A DNA stretch of 13,609 nt from an uncultured Ruminococcus sp. (GTDB taxonomy: Bacteria; Bacillota; Clostridia; Oscillospirales; Acutalibacteraceae): positions 1-13,609 of the forward strand of contig CACYDD010000063.1 in assembly GCA_902773065.1 (NCBI GenBank), read 5' to 3'. The notes beneath the pieces were generated by a model that saw nothing but the letters and a program-made list of their open reading frames with translations, was not told the DNA's origin and did no database searches. Both the position numbers and the translations under genes were made by a program. Positions 4,302 to 11,599 of the stretch are shown piece by piece; position 1 is the stretch's first letter, and the number at the start of each line of letters is the position of its first letter.

Positions 4302-5405
4302 ATGGATGTAAAATTGTACAGATGTCCGAATTGCAGTGCGGACTTGAAATTTGACCCCGATAAGCAGAAATTCTGCTGTGAGTACTGTCATAGTGAATTT
4401 ACCAATCAGGAAATCAATAACATGACACAGCAGAGGACAGAAAGCGAGCAGGAACAGAAAAATACAAGGCAGTCACAGGGCAATGTCAGTGAAGAGCAGA
4501 GAGTGAGAGATGAGGAATTTGCCGAAAATACCCGTCTGTACCAGTGCCCGAGCTGTGGTGCGGAAATTGTGGCGGATATGAATACAGCGGCTTCGTTCTG
4601 TTATTATTGCCATAACCCTGTTATTCTGAAGGGGCGTGTGGACGGTATGTACCGTCCCTCTAAGGTGATTCCGTTTGCATTTGGCAGGGACAAGGCAGTA
4701 GAATATTTCAACAACTGGGCAAAAAAGAAAAAATTTGTTCCGAACGATCTTGTTTCGGATAAGCAGATCGAAAAAATGACAGGATTGTATGTGCCATTCT
4801 GGGTGGCAGATGCGATCACAAGGTCAAGGTTGAATGCAAAGGGCGAAACGGTCAGGACATGGTCATCAGGAGATTACAGATATACGCAGACAAAGGAATA
4901 TCTTGTCACAAGAGATATCAATGTGGAATATGACGGTGTGCCTGCCGATGGTTCTAAAAAGATAGAAGATAGTCTGATGGAGGCAATCGAGCCGTTTGAC
5001 TATACGCATACCAGGGATTTTGATATGTCATATCTGAGCGGATTTTTTGCTGATAAGTTTGATGTGAAAAAGGAAAGTGTCTTTCCGAGGATTCAGCAGA
5101 GAATGTTTGAAAATAATGCCGCGGCGATGGAATCTTCATGCGGCTATGACAGGCTGATAGGAAAGCAGTTCCAGAATCAGGTGGAAAAACTCCGCTGGAA
5201 TTATATGCTCCTGCCTGTATGGTTCATGACTTTCCATTACAAGGGGAAAGTATGGGAATATGCCATTAATGGTCAGACAGGCAAAATATCGGGCGAATTG
5301 CCGATCGATGAACATAAAATGAGATGGCATATGGCACTGATCACGGCAATTACGGCTGTAATCATCCTTGTGGCAGGCTATTTGATAGGAGGTTTTTTGT
5401 TATGA
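4302..5405 (+). CDS. Double zinc-ribbon membrane protein (YdjG-like)
   Basis: The 367-residue protein opens with two zinc ribbons: CPNC (8-11) with CEYC (26-29), and CPSC (82-85) with CYYC (100-103). A Gln/Glu-rich linker joins them. A mixed alpha/beta region follows, and a single C-terminal transmembrane helix (about 345-365) leaves almost no tail, so the ribbons face the cytoplasm. This is the build of B. subtilis YdjG, which acts with the TPM protein YdjH to hold YdjI and a PspA-type protein at the membrane under envelope stress. The next gene is a TPM protein with an ATGA overlap, which supports the match; no PspA or YdjI gene is in this window. ATG 4302 is chosen because the first ribbon begins at once and GAGGGTG lies 9 nt upstream; the longer frame from 4227 adds 25 non-conserved residues. 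Confidence 0.8.
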   Translation: MDVKLYRCPNCSADLKFDPDKQKFCCEYCHSEFTNQEINNMTQQRTESEQEQKNTRQSQGNVSEEQRVRDEEFAENTRLYQCPSCGAEIVADMNTAASFCYYCHNPVILKGRVDGMYRPSKVIPFAFGRDKAVEYFNNWAKKKKFVPNDLVSDKQIEKMTGLYVPFWVADAITRSRLNAKGETVRTWSSGDYRYTQTKEYLVTRDINVEYDGVPADGSKKIEDSLMEAIEPFDYTHTRDFDMSYLSGFFADKFDVKKESVFPRIQQRMFENNAAAMESSCGYDRLIGKQFQNQVEKLRWNYMLLPVWFMTFHYKGKVWEYAINGQTGKISGELPIDEHKMRWHMALITAITAVIILVAGYLIGGFLL

Positions 5406-6493
5406 GAAAACGATTAACGGCTCTGATAACAGCGGCTCTTATCGCCTTTTCATGCACAGGTGCAGTTGTTTTCGCCGAGGACTATGATGATTATTATGAT
5501 GACTATGATAGTTATTATGATGAGGACTACTATGATGACGAAATCAGCAGAACCATTCAGGAATACAAAGACAAAAACAACACTCAAGCTCAAAACAGTG
5601 ACAGCCGTATTGCCTATCCTGTGCATGATTTTGGCTATGAGGCAACCAATCTTGATGCAGCATTGACTTCGGATGATTATTACCGTTCGGAAACGGCCTA
5701 TTTCAAGGATGAAGCACTGGTGTTCGGAGCAGGGGCAGACAATGAGAAGTTCCACAAGGCTGTTCAGCAGGCAGCAGATGAAACAGGAATCAATATTGCT
5801 GTATTTATTGGCGGTCTTTACCGTAGTGATGGAATGACGGAAGATTTTGCCGAGAAATCCTCCGAGAAGCTTTTTGGTACAGATTGGGATACCAATTCTG
5901 TGTTCCTGTATCTTGATTTTGAGGGTCACAGCCCTTCTTATGATTATATCGATGCCTATCATGATGCACAGCTGTATTATCCGAATTCAGGCTTTGACGA
6001 CAGGATTCAGGAAATGATAGATGATATGTACGAATATCTGCCGAGCAGCGGAAGCACGATCTACAAAAAAGATGTCGAAGATGCGATCAATGTATTTATT
6101 TCCGATATTAAATATTACAAGAACAAGGGACTGGCATGGGAAAGCAGTTATCACAATGACGAAAAGGACTGCTACCGGTTTGTTTTTTTCGGGAACATTA
6201 TCGAATCTCAGATACCGCCCTACAAATATTTTGTTATATTTCTCCTGATTGGTGTAGTGATCGGAATTTTGATTGCAGTGTTTTCAAGCCAAAAAATCCG
6301 TAAAGAATATCGGTTTCGTGAATCACCAAAAGCCTCAGCTTATACCTCTCAGAACCGCATACGCTTCAACGAAGCAACGGATGTATTCCTGCGTGAGCAC
6401 ACTACCAGTCACCGCATTGAAAGCAGCAGCGGCGGAGGCGGCGGTGGCGGAGGTGGCGGAGGAAGCCACGGCGGCGGAGGCGGACACCGATAA
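5402..6493 (+). CDS. TPM-domain membrane protein with glycine-rich tail (YdjH/YgcG-like)
   Basis: The 363-residue protein starts at ATG 5402, overlapping the previous stop by ATGA, with AGGAGGT 7 nt upstream. A signal sequence (MRKRLTALITAALIAFSC to about residue 25, AVVFA before the cut) leads into a very Asp/Tyr-rich stretch at about 26-50. The TPM domain (about 90-260) would lie outside the membrane. A transmembrane helix follows at about 273-294, then a basic cytoplasmic region ending in runs of Gly with a few Ser and His. Signal, TPM domain, membrane helix and poly-Gly tail together define the YgcG/YdjH class, whose TPM domains bind divalent metals. It probably forms a complex with the zinc-ribbon partner. 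The first gene's longer frame from 5324 is rejected because of the coupled start. No terminator directly follows. Confidence 0.85.
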   Translation: MRKRLTALITAALIAFSCTGAVVFAEDYDDYYDDYDSYYDEDYYDDEISRTIQEYKDKNNTQAQNSDSRIAYPVHDFGYEATNLDAALTSDDYYRSETAYFKDEALVFGAGADNEKFHKAVQQAADETGINIAVFIGGLYRSDGMTEDFAEKSSEKLFGTDWDTNSVFLYLDFEGHSPSYDYIDAYHDAQLYYPNSGFDDRIQEMIDDMYEYLPSSGSTIYKKDVEDAINVFISDIKYYKNKGLAWESSYHNDEKDCYRFVFFGNIIESQIPPYKYFVIFLLIGVVIGILIAVFSSQKIRKEYRFRESPKASAYTSQNRIRFNEATDVFLREHTTSHRIESSSGGGGGGGGGGGSHGGGGGHR

Positions 6494-6527
6494 TAATGCA
6501 TAATTCATAATGCATAATGCATAATGA
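6494..6527. repeat. TAATGCATAATTCATAATGC palindromic tract, copy 2
   Basis: Begins right at the stop codon of the TPM gene and is nearly the reverse complement of the tract at 1083-1116, with the TTCATAA variant in a different unit. Confidence 0.7.
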
Positions 6528-6575
6528 TGATTCAGGACAGCTGATCCGCAGACAGTAGTTTTATCAAAAAGAAAT

Positions 6576-6610
6576 AATGCAGCCGAAGGTCATTGACGTT
6601 CGGCTGCATT
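6576..6610 (-). terminator. Rho-independent terminator of the 6590-6904 gene
   Basis: 12-bp perfect stem AATGCAGCCGAA / TTCGGCTGCATT with an 11-nt loop. On the minus strand it is followed by ATTTCTTTTT. The gene's stop codon (6592-6590) is in the loop. Some activity toward the plus-strand TPM gene is possible (ATTTAATTTG follows). Confidence 0.75.
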
Positions 6611-6904
6611 TAATTTGTCGCAGATAGCTTGAAGTTTTTGGGTCGCCTCCTGTAAATCGGTATTTTCAGGAATGACGACTGTGTTTCCGAACAGATCATC
6701 CCACTGAAAAATTAACCCGAGTTCATCATTATTAACAATATATTGTGTATATTTCGAATATTTAAGTGTTTTTCCCGAAATGCTGTCACGATAAGTGTTC
6801 AGAAACAGTATGAATGAATCGGGTTCTTCAAAATCCCATTCATCGCAGTGAATAAATATCCATGTTTCTTTACCCGATCTGGATAGTTTACTTAAATGAT
6901 ACAT
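6590..6904 (-). CDS. Hypothetical protein, 104 aa
   Basis: Not recognised. The protein is acidic and rich in aromatic residues, with no signal or membrane segment. A beta-rich middle (ETWIFIHCDEWDF, then YIVNNDELGLIFQWDDLFGNTVVIP) is followed by a C-terminal amphipathic helix. The YIVNND-LIFQWDD-FG segment has the feel of small immunity-type proteins found with secreted toxins, but no toxin gene is near and I do not press this. ATG 6904 is chosen over the GTG at 6913 because AGGTGA sits 5 nt upstream. A short translatable remnant of an Rpn gene (6915-6971) ends 10 nt before the start and may couple translation. A strong terminator closes the gene. Confidence 0.65.
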   Translation of the reverse strand: MYHLSKLSRSGKETWIFIHCDEWDFEEPDSFILFLNTYRDSISGKTLKYSKYTQYIVNNDELGLIFQWDDLFGNTVVIPENTDLQEATQKLQAICDKLNAAERQ

Positions 6905-6914
6905 GGAAATCACC

Positions 6915-6971
6915 TCATGTTATTATCAATATACATATTTTTTTGTGGTAACTGTTCTGGTATGCCAACAT
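6915..6971 (-). other. Short leader reading frame derived from an Rpn gene remnant
   Basis: An 18-residue frame, MLAYQNSYHKKICILIIT, starts at ATG 6971 behind a near-ideal AAGGAGGAG site (6 nt spacing) and stops 10 nt before the next gene's ATG. Its first eight codons match the Rpn C-terminal start MLANQNSY. It may be an accidental leader peptide; expression is unproven. Confidence 0.3.
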
Positions 6972-6995
6972 TTCAAACTCCTCCTTATTTTCAGC
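6947..6995 (-). repeat. 49-bp Rpn gene remnant, direct repeat of 7679-7727
   Basis: The two 49-bp segments differ at only a few positions and lie in the same orientation. Both encode A-E-N-K-x-E-F-E-M-L-A-x-Q-N-S-Y on the minus strand, including the internal ribosome site and ATG. Homology stops sharply on both sides here, so this is a fragment of a second Rpn gene. Confidence 0.8.
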
Positions 6996-7056
6996 ACACA
7001 TTTTAGGATAAAGTAGATTTGGTAACGAGTTATTGTTACAAAAGACAACCATTTAT

Positions 7057-7290
7057 TTAGTGTATGTTTGAGGTTGTTTGAGAAATAAGTTTTTTAAGTA
7101 TGGAACAAACTACTTTTTTTTGATCTACTTCATTCATAGTAAACCTCGCCTTTTCAATTTCATATTCTGAATTTTTCAAGGTAATGTAATCTATTCCGTC
7201 AAAAGAAATATACGAAATGATTCTTGAAACATCTTCTACGGTATATTCTGATTCAATGTATTTATTATAAATATCTAATAAGTTGTCCAT
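7057..7290 (-). CDS. Hypothetical protein, 77 aa
   Basis: Not recognised. A small, acidic and probably soluble protein with helical ends and a central beta-like stretch (SYISFDGIDYITLKN), ending in a basic helix (KKVVCSILKKLISQ). ATG at 7290 has GGTGAG 4 nt upstream. It lies between two Rpn fragments and in the same direction as its neighbours; about 90 bp of A+T-rich DNA with a run of G residues separates it from the Rpn fragment upstream, and no clear promoter was seen. Length, codon pattern and ribosome site support a real gene; its function cannot be read from the sequence. Confidence 0.55.
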   Translation of the reverse strand: MDNLLDIYNKYIESEYTVEDVSRIISYISFDGIDYITLKNSEYEIEKARFTMNEVDQKKVVCSILKKLISQTTSNIH

Positions 7291-7382
7291 TTATCTCACC
7301 ACTTCCTAAATAAACACTAAAACTCCTATTCAATGCGTTATCACTATAATAACAAATTTACCCCCCTGTTTTTCAATAAACA

Positions 7383-7703
7383 TCAAATTTGAGATAGCGT
7401 TTTGTTGACCGTACTAATTGCTTCTGCTTTTGTCATTCCATATTGCTCCATAATATTATCGACTATCATATCTGTTGATGCACCTACATTTCTCATCATA
7501 ATAATTGATTTTGTTATACCTTCCGCTCTGCCTTCCGCATTTCCTTCAGCCCAACCTCTTTCATGGCTTTCGATCATCATTGTATTGTAATGATACAGGG
7601 CTTTTTGGCGTGCATCGTATTCAAGGCGTTTCTGTTGGTCGGCACTGATTTCTTCAAGTGTTTCGTATGCTGTTTTCAGGTAACTGTTTTGATTTGCCAA
7701 CAT
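7383..7703 (-). CDS. Rpn-family C-terminal part, possibly expressed from an internal start
   Basis: This 106-residue frame is the C-terminal part of a Rpn-family protein: a helix (MLANQNSYLKTAYETLEEIS), the RLEYDARQKALYHYN segment, the family-typical charged repeat GNAEGRAEG and a C-terminal helix-turn-helix-like end. Homology continues upstream of the ATG (DLYDWVRFIKAENKGEFE), up to about 7770, where a stop and foreign sequence interrupt it. Translation can still begin here, because AAGGGGGAG stands 6 nt before the ATG. In characterised E. coli rpn genes a C-terminal small protein from an internal start acts as antitoxin to the full nuclease; the frame left here corresponds to such a product. 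Whether it is made or active is inference. Confidence 0.55.
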   Translation of the reverse strand: MLANQNSYLKTAYETLEEISADQQKRLEYDARQKALYHYNTMMIESHERGWAEGNAEGRAEGITKSIIMMRNVGASTDMIVDNIMEQYGMTKAEAISTVNKTLSQI

Positions 7704-7776
7704 TTCAAACTCCCCCTTATTTTCAGCTTTGATAAATCGTACCCAGTCGTATAGATCTGTTCCGTCATGCTTTTGG

Positions 7777-7818
7777 TGTGTGACCGCACTGGACTATTTG
7801 GCACTCAAGTTTCTGCAA
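7777..7818 (+). repeat. Dispersed repeat with GTGACCGCACTGGACTATTT core, copy 2
   Basis: Second copy of the repeat at 4050-4091. The differences fall at codon third positions, or at the first base of Leu, of one plus-strand frame. Confidence 0.65.
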
Positions 7819-7917
7819 TGCTTAACGTCATCACCGCGTTTTCTTTTTTACTCAAATCGCGGGAATAAAGTAATGATACATGATAAAGCAGAACGCGAAA
7901 TAGGGTCCGGCGGCTCG
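7777..7917. mobile_element. Foreign segment replacing the middle of the Rpn gene
   Basis: Between Rpn residues ...LKTWADR (ending near 7918) and HQKHDGTDLYDW (from about 7776) lie about 140 bp unrelated to the family. The segment starts with the repeat shared with 4050-4091 and ends with a GC-rich hairpin, CCGGCG-GCT-CGCCGG (7907-7921 region); a CCGCG/CGCGG inverted repeat lies inside. No transposase or clear target duplication is visible, so it may be a small non-autonomous element or a recombination scar. Confidence 0.45.
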
Positions 7918-8181
7918 CCGGTCTGCCCATGTTTTCAGATAGGCAAGCTGAATTTCGATATCGATCTCGGTGTTGTCATTCATCGTAAGCCGGACATCAA
8001 GAATTCCTAATTTTTCATCCTCGTGAATTTTTGAAAGATTCGTATTGAGCAGTACGGTTGATTTGATCAGAGTATCTTTAATGTTCAGAACTGCACTCAG
8101 AAATCCTTTATGCACATAGTCGTTTCGCATTAATTCTTTAAAAGCAAAATCAATTTTCGGTGACATGATAAAATCGTCCAT
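7852..8181 (-). pseudogene. N-terminal part of a broken Rpn-family nuclease gene
   Basis: From ATG 8181 (GGAGGG 6 nt upstream) the frame encodes MSPKIDFAFKELM, the usual N-terminus of Rpn proteins. It then holds the nuclease core start (LGILDVRLTMNDNTEIDIEIQ): the D of LDVR and the E-x-Q of IEIQ fit the PD-(D/E)XK pattern. After LKTWADR the protein switches to a non-homologous tail (RAAGPYFAFCFIMYHYFIPAI) and stops. The C-terminal part resumes at about 7770-7383. The central region, including the rest of the nuclease fold, is missing, so the gene is very probably dead as a nuclease, though promoter and ribosome site survive. Confidence 0.8.
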
Positions 8182-8202
8182 AGGAATCCCTCCTCTGAAA
8201 AT

Positions 8203-8231
8203 ATTATACCATAGTTTTCAGTAAAAGAAAA
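8203..8231 (-). promoter_or_regulatory. Extended -10 promoter of the broken Rpn gene
   Basis: Minus strand TGGTATAAT with TATAAT at 8208-8203; the -35 at 17 nt (TTTTCT) is poor. The TG extension makes it plausible. Confidence 0.5.
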
Positions 8232-8308
8232 CGATAAATCTGTAAATATTTTAATAGGCACAGACCTAATAGGAACAAATCAGTTGTCAATAATGTTTCT
8301 TGAATTAA

Positions 8309-8337
8309 TTGATTTTACAGTAAATGGGTGTTATAAT
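8309..8337 (+). promoter_or_regulatory. Sigma-A promoter of the kinase-methyltransferase-dprA-topA run
   Basis: TTGATT (8309-8314), 17-nt spacer, TATAAT (8332-8337), about 34 nt before the first ATG. No other promoter of similar quality was seen down to topA. Confidence 0.7.
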
Positions 8338-8370
8338 GATTTTTGGATTAAAATATAAAGGGTGAGGATA

Positions 8371-8898
8371 ATGAAAAATATTGTATTGATAGGGATGCCG
8401 GGCTGCGGCAAAAGTACGGTCGGAGTAGTGCTGGCAAAAGCAACGGGTTACAGATTTCTGGATTCCGACCTGGTGATACAGGAAACGGACGGCAGACTTC
8501 TTAGTGAAATTATTGAGCAGGAAGGTCTGGACGGTTTTAACAGGATCGAAAATGATATCAATTCAAAAATAAAGGCAGAGCGTACTGTTATTGCTACAGG
8601 CGGTAGTGTGATTTACGGTAAAGAGGCAATGGCACATTTGAAGGAGATCGGTGTTGTGGTCTATATCCGTCTGCCGTTTGAGGAAATTACACATCGTCTG
8701 GGAGATCTTGCGAAAAGAGGTGTTTCCATCAAAGACGGGCAGACTCTGCAGGAGCTTTTTGACGAAAGAGTGCCGCTTTATGAAAATTATGCCGATATTA
8801 TTATAGATGAGGAAGGCAGAACTATTTCTCAGACAGCACTTTACATAAAAGAAAAGGTTGAAGAATATTCTAATAATAATACTGTGGTTAGGGGATAG
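8371..8898 (+). CDS. Shikimate kinase-like P-loop kinase with altered substrate site
   Basis: The 175-residue protein has the size and fold signature of shikimate kinase: Walker A GMPGCGKST (8-16), D31-S-D33 after the first helix, a LID region with R116, and RVPLYENYADI (R133), the usual C-terminal substrate/nucleotide Arg. Homology would name it AroK, which phosphorylates shikimate in the chorismate pathway. Two hallmarks differ, however. The FRxxE motif is F56-N-R-I-E60, putting Asn where shikimate-binding Arg normally stands, and the GGG loop reads GGS (77-79). It may therefore act on another small polyol, or bind shikimate differently. ATG 8371 is preferred to the GTG at 8362 because the GGTGAG site then has usable spacing. 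No other aromatic-pathway genes are nearby. Confidence 0.75.
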   Translation: MKNIVLIGMPGCGKSTVGVVLAKATGYRFLDSDLVIQETDGRLLSEIIEQEGLDGFNRIENDINSKIKAERTVIATGGSVIYGKEAMAHLKEIGVVVYIRLPFEEITHRLGDLAKRGVSIKDGQTLQELFDERVPLYENYADIIIDEEGRTISQTALYIKEKVEEYSNNNTVVRG

Positions 8899-8934
8899 GA
8901 TCTAATGACTGGGAGCTATGATAAATGAGGATGA

Positions 8935-9759
8935 ATGATGATAACAAGTAAGGATAATGAGTTGATCAAAGAAACGGCGAAGCTGATAAAAAGTGCGAAA
9001 GCAAGAAAGGATAAACATCTTTTTGTTGCCGAAGGGCTGCGGCTTTGCAGGGATGCGGCAGAAAGCGGAGCGCATATTGTCTTTTTCTTATATACCGGGC
9101 AGGCGGCAGAAAAAAACAAAGATGATTTTGCGTTGATTCGGTCTGTTGCTGACAAAAGTGAAGAGATCAGCCGTGAGCTGTACAATAAAATTTCGGACAC
9201 GAATTCTCCGCAAGGTTTTTTGTGTGCCATCGATACCGGATCGAATACGGCAATGTCTGAAATAAAAAGTGGCGGAAAATATGCGGCTCTTGAAAATATA
9301 CAGGATCCGTCTAATCTCGGTACGATACTGAGAACAGCGGAAGCACTCGGCATTGACGGAGTAATACTTTCCCATGACTGCTGCGATATTTATTCGCCGA
9401 AAGTTGTCAGGGGCAGCATGGGAGCAGTATTTCGTCTGCCGTTTATGCAGACAGAGGATTTTACGGCATGGATACAGGAATGTACCGCAACCGGTGTCAG
9501 TACCTATGCTTCTACTCCGCATGAAGCGGAAAATATCAGACAAATCGATTTTTCCGGCGGCGGTATCATGCTGATAGGAAATGAGGGAAACGGGTTAAAA
9601 TCGGAAACGATTGAAGCCTGTACCAGAAGAGTGAAAATCCCTATGTTCGGGAGAGCGGAATCCCTGAATGCTGCAGCGGCTGCTGCAATTCTTATGTATG
9701 AACTAATGAATCATTCTGAGCGTAAGCAGGGAGGTGAATTTTTTGGAAGAAAATATTGA
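8935..9759 (+). CDS. SpoU/TrmH-family RNA 2'-O-methyltransferase
   Basis: The 274-residue protein carries the three SpoU motifs. Motif 1 is NIQDPSNLGTILRTAEALG (121-139), with the Asn and Arg needed for catalysis. Motif 2 is VRGSMGAVFRLPF (158-170). Motif 3 is IGNEGNGL (214-221) with IPMFGRAESLNAAAAAAI (235-252), where the chain forms the trefoil knot that binds S-adenosylmethionine. An N-terminal substrate-binding domain (LIKSAKARKDKHLFVAEGLRL) resembles the ribosomal-L7Ae-like domain of rRNA 2'-O-ribose methylases such as RlmB/TsnR relatives. The exact target nucleotide is not decidable. Two tandem ATGs (8935, 8938) are possible; GAGG at 8927-8930 favours the second slightly. It overlaps the start of dprA. 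Confidence 0.92.
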   Translation: MMITSKDNELIKETAKLIKSAKARKDKHLFVAEGLRLCRDAAESGAHIVFFLYTGQAAEKNKDDFALIRSVADKSEEISRELYNKISDTNSPQGFLCAIDTGSNTAMSEIKSGGKYAALENIQDPSNLGTILRTAEALGIDGVILSHDCCDIYSPKVVRGSMGAVFRLPFMQTEDFTAWIQECTATGVSTYASTPHEAENIRQIDFSGGGIMLIGNEGNGLKSETIEACTRRVKIPMFGRAESLNAAAAAAILMYELMNHSERKQGGEFFGRKY

Positions 9760-11584
9760 ATATTGGGTATGGCTTCAAGGCTGTCTGGGAATCAATAACA
9801 GAAGAATGAAAGCAGCGGTAAAATATTTTGAAACGCCCGAGAATATGTACCGGGCAAATGAAACAGAACTGCGTCTTTACGGAGGACTTTCAGAAACAGA
9901 TATAGAAAGACTTCTGAATAAAAATCTTGACAATACCAAAAGAGCCATAGAACACTGCATGGGATACGGATTTGATATTATCCCCTATCAGAGCAGGAGG
10001 TATCCCAGATCGTTGGAGGAAATTGCTTCACCGCCGATCATACTGTATGTCAAGGGTACGCTTCCTGACAGAAACAAACCGCATATCGGTGTTGTCGGAA
10101 CAAGAAATCCCGATGAAACAGGGCGTCAGCTTTCCTATAATTTTGGATTTGATATTGCAAAAAGTAATGCAGTAGTTGTCAGCGGCGGTGCTTATGGTAT
10201 TGATCTGTATGCTCACAAGGGTGCTGTTGATGCGGAAGGAGAAACCATTTGCGTTCTTGGCTGCGGAATGGATCAGTTTCAATATAAGACGATTCAATTT
10301 ATTATGAATGAAATACCTGAAAAGGGTGCAGTCATAACCGAATATCCTTTAGGATATTCGGCATCAAAAAGTACATTTCCGATCAGAGACAGAATTATAT
10401 CAGGCATTTCTGACTGTGTTCTCACTGTTCAGGCAGGACTTGGCAGCGGTGCATTGATCGCAGCAAAATATGCTATACAGCAAAACAGGAAACTTTTTGC
10501 TGTCCCCGGGTCTGCCGGCAGCCCGAATTCAACGGGTTCAAATATACTTTTGAAACTCGGATTTTCTGTCGCTCTCGATTACAGGGATGTTTTAAAATGG
10601 TGGTATGATGAAAAACAGAATCCCACACCGCCCGAAACATTCAATCCGCTGTTATCTTCAAGACAGGTCAAGGAATTATCAGTAAAACCTGAGACACTTG
10701 AATTCAGAAATACAGAACAAAGAAAATTGAAATCGCCTGTCGGTTATGAACAATGTGTTGCTTTGTATGAAAAATTAGAAAAAAGTAAAAAAACAGATAT
10801 CACAGAAAGTCAGATGAAGCTCACTTCTATGGAAAATAAAAAGCCGAAGTCTGTTATAACGGAACAAAGGGAGAACCCAACAGAGAAAAACTCCGTTGAG
10901 ACTGTAAAACAGCCCGAACAGACGCAAAGTGAGTCTGTTTTTGAGGAAAGGCAGACTGAACAGACAGAAAGTAGATCTGTTTTCAATGAGAAACTACCGA
11001 TGCCGGAAACGATAAAGAAAGAAACTGAGAAAAAAACTCCGGCAACAAAACAAAAGAATGTACCAGAATTTGATCCGAAAAAGATGTATAACGGTCTGCC
11101 GCGATCAGAAATCGCACAGGGATACCTTGATCACCCTGATAAGGTGAAAAGTATGTCAGATATGGGATTGGCAAGTATGTTCGGGACAAAGGAAATCAAT
11201 GGTATTGTCCGTGTGAAAGAAGAGAAAAACAAACAAACGGAACAGAATATAATAAAAAGAGAAGTATTACAAAGCCCAACAATGAAAACAGAAGGTAAAA
11301 AGAATCATGATAAGGTATCAATATCCAAAAATGAAGCGGTGGAAGAGAAAAATGAAGATGTAAATGTCAAAATCAAAGAAATTGAAAGAAAAATTTTGTC
11401 TGAACAGTTGACAGAACTGGCTCTGACGGTGTATGATACAATTTCGGATATACCTATTCATTCAGATACAATAAAACTGAAAACCGGTTTGAGTATACAA
11501 GATGTCTCATCATCTCTGACAGAGCTTACGGTGATGGGATATGCCAAAGAACTGCCGGGAAGAAGATATATAAGAAAATCTTGA
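9743..11584 (+). CDS. dprA: DNA processing protein DprA with a long central linker
   Basis: DprA binds single-stranded DNA entering by transformation and loads RecA. The Rossmann core is clear: IGVVGTRN (about 115-122), VVSGGAYGID (145-154), FPIRDRIISG (212-221), a GSGALI loop (235-240) and FAVPG (252-256). An N-terminal helical (SAM-like) region precedes it and a winged-helix/DML1-like domain (about 550-613, ELALTVYDTISDIP... to GRRYIRKS) closes it. Unlike usual DprA proteins of about 290-370 residues, this one has 613, because roughly 250 residues rich in Lys, Glu, Gln and Thr separate core and winged helix. TTG 9743 is preferred: GGGAGGTGA (9729-9737) gives 8-nt spacing, whereas the GTG at 9734 overlaps the site. 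Canonical RNRII reads RDRII. It overlaps the methyltransferase by 17 nt and precedes topA by 15 nt. Confidence 0.93.
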   Translation: MEENIEYWVWLQGCLGINNRRMKAAVKYFETPENMYRANETELRLYGGLSETDIERLLNKNLDNTKRAIEHCMGYGFDIIPYQSRRYPRSLEEIASPPIILYVKGTLPDRNKPHIGVVGTRNPDETGRQLSYNFGFDIAKSNAVVVSGGAYGIDLYAHKGAVDAEGETICVLGCGMDQFQYKTIQFIMNEIPEKGAVITEYPLGYSASKSTFPIRDRIISGISDCVLTVQAGLGSGALIAAKYAIQQNRKLFAVPGSAGSPNSTGSNILLKLGFSVALDYRDVLKWWYDEKQNPTPPETFNPLLSSRQVKELSVKPETLEFRNTEQRKLKSPVGYEQCVALYEKLEKSKKTDITESQMKLTSMENKKPKSVITEQRENPTEKNSVETVKQPEQTQSESVFEERQTEQTESRSVFNEKLPMPETIKKETEKKTPATKQKNVPEFDPKKMYNGLPRSEIAQGYLDHPDKVKSMSDMGLASMFGTKEINGIVRVKEEKNKQTEQNIIKREVLQSPTMKTEGKKNHDKVSISKNEAVEEKNEDVNVKIKEIERKILSEQLTELALTVYDTISDIPIHSDTIKLKTGLSIQDVSSSLTELTVMGYAKELPGRRYIRKS

Positions 11585-11599
11585 TTCGGAGGAAAAATA

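Noticed and set aside
5450..5962. Long open frame on the minus strand opposite the TPM gene
   Set aside because: It is the mirror of the Asp/Tyr-rich coding stretch, giving Ile/Val runs. It has no ribosome site and the plus-strand gene is certain.
6428..6487. GGC/GGA-rich tandem-like tract at the end of the TPM gene
   Set aside because: It encodes the glycine-rich tail normal for this protein class, and is in frame, so it is not treated as a separate repeat.
7729..8010. Plus-strand 93-codon frame containing CVTALDYLALKFL
   Set aside because: Most of it is antisense to the Rpn parts. Only the short repeat segment looks protein-derived, so it is reported as a repeat and not a gene.
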